This document shows, in pieces, positions 58,361-64,000 of a stretch of DNA of 64,000 nucleotides; position 1 is the stretch's first letter, and every line of letters begins with the position of its first letter. The notes under the pieces are model-generated. The model had not been told where the DNA came from. It was given only the letters and a program-made list of their open reading frames with translations, and did not search any database. A program made the translations under genes and the position numbers. The stretch is from Sesamum alatum (Eukaryota > Streptophyta > Magnoliopsida > Lamiales > Pedaliaceae): positions 19,807,188 to 19,871,187 of the forward strand of contig JACGWO010000012.1 in the NCBI GenBank assembly GCA_034509735.1, written 5' to 3'.

Positions 58361-59072
58361 CATCAAGGTAAAAAAAATTATAAAAAAAAAAGATTTATAG
58401 ATGATTTTTCAGTTTTCTTTTATTTTTTTTGTTTGAAAAAAAGAATATATATATATATGTTTTGAATATGCTGATTATTAAGGAGCCTAATTAAAGTGAT
58501 ATGGTGATGGAGAGATGGGGACATAAGCAATGACCATGCTATAAGTGTTGTACCTTATGCTTTGCTGATATTCTGTGCCTTTGTATGAAAGTATTTATAG
58601 TGGAGCTGATAATATTATAATTATTGCAAAATGGGTTGTCTTTTTTTATTTTATTTTTTTTCTGTTTCTTAAATCGGTTATTATTTGAAAAGGAAGAGTA
58701 AATTACTACGGGTTCTTTGAGGTTGTCGTAATTATAAATACTTTCTTGTTAATGTAAAAATTACAAATATTATCATGAAATTGATGATTATTTAATAAAT
58801 ACTCCATCGAAACAATTCATTATATTTGTTAGATAATTATTAATTTTATAGATTATTTATAATTTTTTAATTAATAAAAAATATTTATAATTATGACAAA
58901 CTTCAGTAAGACGATTGTAATTTATCCGGGGAAAAAAATTCACATTTTCTTGGAGTTGATAGCCGGAGCTTCAAATGACAAAAGGTTTGGATTGAGCCCA
59001 TGTTGCCTTTGATGATAAAACTATCACTATTATAGGATATTAGTATAATTACTCCAAGAAAATATATATATA
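58361..59072. other. 3' UTR of the Dof gene and AT-rich downstream DNA
   Basis: T-rich 3' UTR and spacer. Sequence near 58700-58900 (AATTACTACGGGTTCTTTGA, ATTATGACAAACTTCAG) resembles a short hairpin MITE, but the arms are too diverged to call. Confidence 0.45.
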
Positions 59073-59347
59073 CTAGTCGTTGTTGTACGCGATCCTCGCG
59101 AGCATATAAAAAAGAATTGTATGAGATGAAAAGAAAAAAAATTGTGAAAGAATGAAAAAAAAAAAAAAAAGAGTTAGTAAGAAGAAAGAAACATTGAGTG
59201 ATGTGAGAGAAATGTGTAGTAGTGGGTTGAGGAAAAAAAATTACTTTTCTGACCAATAATTTTTTTAAGAAAAGAAAATAATTGAAGGGTAAATTTGGGC
59301 ATTCAAAAATTGGTACGCCAAAAGGTTTGCTTTTATAATAGTATAGA
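59073..59347 (-). mobile_element. Small non-autonomous Helitron candidate, minus strand
   Basis: On the minus strand it starts TCTATACTATTATAAAAGC and ends with the hairpin CGCGAGGATCGCG, then TACAACAACGACTAG followed by T. This is a good Helitron 3' end: a GC-rich stem about 12 bases before CTAG. The base before the TC is T rather than the expected A, so the left end may have mutated. It shares the TCTATACTA-TAT start with the candidate at 46470. Confidence 0.7.
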
Positions 59348-60000
59348 AAACTAATTCCATGATTGACCGAAATTATCGCTTTTTATTAATCATAGCACCT
59401 AATTCTTCGGCTATTCAATTTATAGTTGGTCACGAGTCACAACTATTTATTACAAAATACTATTATTCTATCTCATTTTATTTAATATACTAATGTCACA
59501 ATATTTATATATCTCAAAAATATACCTTATACATCACATTTAAATGAAATATGGAATGACGATGGCTGAGATGGATGCACGGGATATCTTTTTTTATCAA
59601 ATTTCAATATTGCGTATTGATATGTGATTGACACATTTTTTTTTAATAATTAAAATATATAATTCACTTAGGTTTATGATTATACGTGTTATAGTATTAT
59701 TTGACGTAAAATGAAATGAGAAATCGTTCACAAATTGAAAGACGGTTAATGGAGGAAAAATATATTAAAGGGCAAAAGAGACATTTCAAGAAAATGAATT
59801 AAAGGAGGACTATACATTTTTATGGTTGCACGCATTTACTACATTGTTTATGGGAAGAGCATAATGTCCACGTATAGATAATTAATTAAGGGGTAAACGT
59901 AATTTTTACGCTCTCTATTAAATGTTTTGAATAGTATAAATAGATATTCAAATCATTGTTAGAAGGATTTGAGACAAAATAGATTAGAACGGGTTGCTTA
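59348..60000. other. AT-rich spacer
   Basis: Nothing recognised. Confidence 0.5.
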
Positions 60001-61249
60001 TGTTGTAATTTATATTTATAATGTTAATTTGTAATAATAAATTTGTTTTAAAATATGGGTTCAATTACATGTGAATTCATAGATTAGATGGTGAGAGAAA
60101 TAGAGAGATTACACTTGTCCCACATAGGAATATGATGGGAAAATGTGGAGCTTTGATAAGGATATAAGGTGTATGTGGGGGTGAGTGTTTCATACTCAAT
60201 GTTGTCCCACATTGGAAGTTTAAGAATAACTTAAACTCCTTATGTCAAGTTCAATGTTCATTATATGTTTGAAGTCTTATGGAGACTAGAGTGAACATGG
60301 GGTTGCCCCATACGCGTGCTGCCGTGGCCCGGCTTGGGCACGGGCGTTAGGTCGAATGTCTCAGTCTCAGTATCTATCTTTTTGTAGCAAAATATTTGGA
60401 TTTATTTGATAAAACCCGGTGCATATATGACTATCAAATGGTTTAAAAATTTGTCTTAAAACTCGTTTTAATGGTGCTTTAATACCAGATTTTAAACTTG
60501 GATTAAATGCTAATTTATTACAAACTTGAAACTCCCGTATTTATGTGGCGGTTTCAGCTGATTTTAATGTCTGATTTTAATAGCATTTAATGATTTTTAA
60601 ACTTGTATTTAAAATCATTTTAAATGCCATTAATGACTATTTATATCAGTCTTAATGGTGGTTTAATGCTGCACTAATGATGATAATTAATGCGGAAGTT
60701 GTAACCGCTGATAGCCTTGCCTATATAAGGCTGCAAAGGCCCACTTCAAAGATACACTTACGAATACGAAACACAACATGTGTTCCTCTCTCTCTTTTGC
60801 TCTCTCTTCTCTCAAATTTCTCTCTCAAATCCGAGAGTGTTTGTCCTGCAATTTTCGAGTTTTGAGCTTCAGTTTCTCAAAGGCTACTGAGTGTTGTTTC
60901 GAGGTGTTCTTCGGTAAAGTGCATACCGTTAGAACTGAAACCGTCTTATCATGGAAGAAGTTGCGTAGTACATGTGTGCACGTTCGGTACGGGACGCATA
61001 ATTTCTTCAAGGCAAGCAGATTATATCTGTGATTCGGTTTGTTCATATCATTGGATTGAGATTTGTTACGATACAAATCTCATTGTAAGTTTTACTTTAT
61101 CGCTATAACTGTATTTCTAATTGTTTCATGTTAATTGGTTCCAACGTGTTTCTTGTGTTTTGGTTTCAAAACTGTTTGTAAAACCTGATTGTTATTTCAA
61201 AACGATCACTACGATTGTCTCTGTGACAAATTGTGATTTTATTCCAACA
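60001..61249 (+). repeat. 5' LTR and leader region of a Ty1/copia element; ends approximate
   Basis: A TGTT start near 60001 or 60022, a TTGTCCCACATTGG block near 60211, a TATATAAG box at 60722-60729 and a leader rich in CTCTCT lead to a possible ...TTCCAACA end at 61249. Only one copy lies in the window, so the borders cannot be tested here. No standard TGGTATCAGAGC primer site is seen after it. Confidence 0.55.
60722..60729 (+). promoter_or_regulatory. TATA box of the copia LTR
   Basis: TATATAAG lies in CCTATATAAGGC, upstream of CT-rich leader sequence. Confidence 0.6.
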
Positions 61250-61397
61250 ATCTTGAAGAAATTATAGGTTTTGAAAAATCGGGTGTTTTTTTTGTTGGGA
61301 CGAAAACAAGTTCTATTTTGCGGTTTTAAAAATTCAGATTTTGGTTTTCAAAATCTGTGATTTACTTTCGGCCATTTTATTTATTAAGAAGCGAAAA

Positions 61398-64000
61398 ATG
61401 AATAAAGTGAACCCAAACTCGAAAACCATCGATAAAGGCAAGGGCACAGTCGTTAAAAACAAGTAACCATGGTTGTGGGAGGAAGTAGCTATGCTAGCAC
61501 CTCAGGAGCAACTGAAGGGTATGTTTCAGTACAACCCGAACTCCTTACTATCTATGAGCCATTTGATAAGTTGATTGACACTGGAGCAAATGTGCACGTT
61601 TGTGCTAATAAATCGCTCTTTGTGTCTTATCAAGCCATAAATGGAAGGACAGTAAGCATGGGGAATTCTAGTACTGCTGAAGTACTTGGGATAGGAAGCG
61701 TGGACTTGAAGTTTCCTTCAATGCGCATTCTGTGGTTGCAAAGAGTTCACCGTGTACCTACTGTTAGGAGAAATATTATCTGTGGTTCTGTAATAGTTAG
61801 TGAGGGATATGAATTATCCTTTAAATTTAATAAAGTGATAATTCAATATTTTGGTATTTTTATTGGCAAAGGACATTTGTTTGATGGGTTATTCAAAATT
61901 CAGGTTAATAGCAATGATATTGTTGAATCTGATTCTATTGTTTTGAATGTCGAATCTACTTCTTTGTGGCATAGTAGATTAGGTCGTTTAAATCTGGGTT
62001 CAATCAAACGAATGATGAATCTTGATTTAATACCTAGTCAGGAAATTGAACGAGGTCACAAATGTGAAATTTGTGTAGAAGCTAAACAAGTTAGGAAACC
62101 CTATCATTCAGTTGAAAGGGATTCGGAAATACTTGATTTAGTTCACATTGATATGTGAGTTCAATGGGATTTTGACTAGGGACCATAAACGATATTTTAT
62201 AACCTTTATAGATGATTGCAGTAGATACTGTTATGTCTTTCTCATGCGTGATAAAGATAAAGCATTAGATAAATTTATTTTGTTTAAAAATGATGCAGAA
62301 ACCCAAACTGGTAAGAAACTTAAACGATTAAGGTCTGATAGAGGAGGTAATATGAGTCGAGTAAGTTTAATGAATATTGTCAAGATTTTGGCATAATTCA
62401 TAAAGAGACTCCTCCATATTCCTCGTCTAATGGAATAGCTGAACGAAAGAATAGAACTTTTAAAGACATGATTAACAGTATTCTGTTAACCTCTAGGTTA
62501 CCTAAGTATTTGTGGGGAGAGGCTTTGAATACGGCTTGCCATATTCTGAATAGAGTCCCTCTGAAACACAATACGAGTACTCCTTTCGAGTTATGGAAAG
62601 GGAGGAAGCTAAGCCTCAAATACTTTCGAGTATGGGGGTGCCTAGCAAAGGTACTGGTCCCTGAACACAAGAGAAAAAATTGGGCCCTAAGACTATTGAT
62701 GTTGTGTTCTTGGGCTATGTGGAGACAAATTATGCACTGAGATTTCTGGTTATTAAATCAGAAATTCCAGGCATTGAGGTCAACACAATAGTCGAATTTC
62801 GTGATGCTACTTTCCTGGAAGATGTATTTCCCATGAAAATGGGAATACCTCTTAGTTTTCACTTGATGATTCACTTGCCTCCAATTCTATTTCTGAACAT
62901 ATCAAAAAGATGACAAATGTGGGGGTTAATCCTAGTGGTACTAGTCAGACTCATGAAGAGTCAGATGAACCTAGGCGAAGTAAGAGAGCTAAGATCGTCA
63001 AGGATTTTGGAAGTGACTTTGTCACTTACAATATCGAGGACGAGCCTTTAACCTTCAAAGATGGTGTGGCTTCTTCTGAAGTCAAGCATTGGAATGAAGC
63101 TGTCAAAAGCAAGATGGACTCCATTGTCTCTAACGGGACATGGGTGCTAGTTGATCTCCCTCCGGGGTGTACTACGATTGGGTGTAAGTGAATCTTTAAG
63201 AAGAAACTGAAATCTGATGGGACCATTGATAAGTTTAAGGCCAGATTGGTGGCTAAGGGTTTTAAACAAAAGGAGGGAATAAACTATTTCGATACCTATT
63301 CTCCGATAACTCGGTTGACTACAATTCGGGTGCTTATAGCATTGACTTCAATGTATAATCTTTCGGTTCACCAGATGGATGTGAAAACAACCTTCTTGTA
63401 TGGTGAACTAGAGGAAGAGATATACATGGACCAGCCTGAGGAATTTGTAGCTCATGGTAACGAGCACAAGGTTTGTAAATTTGTTAAGTCTCTTTATGGA
63501 CTTAAGCAAGCACCCAAACAATAGCATGAAAAGTTTGATAAAACTATTCTTGCGTTTTGGCTTCATTGTGAATGAGAATGACAAGTGCGTTTACTGTAAA
63601 GTTAAAGGAGATAAAATTATCATTATATGCCTGTATGTAGATGATATTCTGTTAATAGGATCATCTTTAGACATTATTATGGAAACCAAGTCATTTTTGA
63701 AAAATACGTTTGAAATGAAGGATATGGGTGAGGCTAATGTAATTCTTGGCATCAAGTTGATTCGGTTAACTGATGGGATAGCTATTTCTCAATCACACTA
63801 TGTTGAGAAGATAATTGAGAAGTTTGGCTATCAGAACAGTAGAATTGCTAAGACACCATATGATCCTTCTGGGCTTTATTCAAAAATGAAAGTGGTATAC
63901 CTGTTGCACAACTAAGGTATTCCCAAATTATTGGGAGTTTACAGTATCTGGCAAATGGCACGAGACCAGACATTTCATTTTATGTCTCGAAGCTGGCTAG
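61398..64000 (+). pseudogene. Ty1/copia pol (protease, integrase, RT), gag mostly missing; runs off the window
   Basis: A short Lys-rich start (MNKVNPNSKTIDKGKG, 61398) ends in a stop and is followed almost at once by protease. The protease active site reads LIDTGANVHVC (about 61568), then HRVPTVRRNIICGS. The pre-integrase zinc region is LWHSRLGRLN and CEICVEAKQ. The integrase core has TFIDDCSRYCYVFLM, RLRSDRGGN and NGIAERKNRT. RT has HWNEAVKSKMDSI (63089), KARLVAKGFKQKEG, VHQMDVKTTFLYGELEEEIY and YVDDILLIG (about 63636). Frameshifts near 62150, 62370, 62690 and 62890 and stops at 63189-63191 and 63522-63524 inactivate it. The normal ~250-300 codon gag is absent, so this is a deletion derivative. 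Confidence 0.92.

Noticed and set aside
1..64000. tRNA, rRNA, CRISPR arrays and bacterial-type operons
   Set aside because: No cloverleaf-like sequence with A and B boxes, no rRNA similarity and no spaced direct-repeat array was seen. The gene structures are plant nuclear.

Overview
This is plant nuclear DNA, almost certainly from a eudicot. It holds intron-rich plant genes with GT-AG introns, a plant-specific Dof transcription factor, long AT-rich intergenic DNA and several layers of plant-type LTR retrotransposons, PIF/Harbinger remnants, MITEs and Helitron-like ends. I cannot name the species. Only two genes look intact: a 14-exon PP2A B55 regulatory subunit gene (37659-44454, 517 codons) and a single-exon Dof zinc-finger gene (57671-58360, 229 codons). 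Almost everything else is mobile or of mobile origin.

Layout. 1-6.1 kb: a decayed PIF/Harbinger cluster (transposase and Myb/SANT ORF on +, two SANT-like remnants on -), a ~160-bp tandem repeat, and a processed TCTP retropseudogene that keeps its poly(A) tract and target-site duplication. 8.2-13.5 kb: a decayed Ty3/gypsy chromovirus on the - strand. 13.8-15.1 kb: foldback MITEs. 15.18-34.63 kb: one large Tat-lineage Ty3/gypsy element on the - strand. It has both LTRs, a near-matching target duplication, gag-PR-RT-RH-aRH-INT and, between pol and the 3' LTR, a long antisense ORF region encoding a plant mobile domain (PMD) protein. Its gag is split by two solo LTRs (2128 and 2031 bp, each with a perfect 5-bp duplication). 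A 385-bp MITE with a perfect 9-bp duplication sits near the 3' LTR. Its 5' LTR contains a 1.6-kb inverted copy of its own PMD region. 35-47 kb: the PP2A gene, flanked by hairpin MITEs, one of them carrying a nested 441-bp solo LTR, and a Helitron-like element. 47.7-55.7 kb: a second Harbinger/SANT cluster in nearly the same order as the first, plus a GRF zinc-finger remnant. 56.3-57.1 kb: an ~800-bp foldback just upstream of the Dof gene. 59-64 kb: a second Helitron-like element and a Ty1/copia element that lacks most of gag and runs off the window.

The most unusual system is the Tat element. PMD is antisense in the internal region, but a second PMD piece lies inside the 5' LTR in the opposite orientation, which puts it in sense downstream of the LTR promoter. 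Junction microhomology and a 138-bp partial LTR duplication show that this was not an ordinary insertion. Both PMD copies are now broken by stops and frameshifts, so this is a fossil arrangement in this window, but it is a structure to search for in intact copies.
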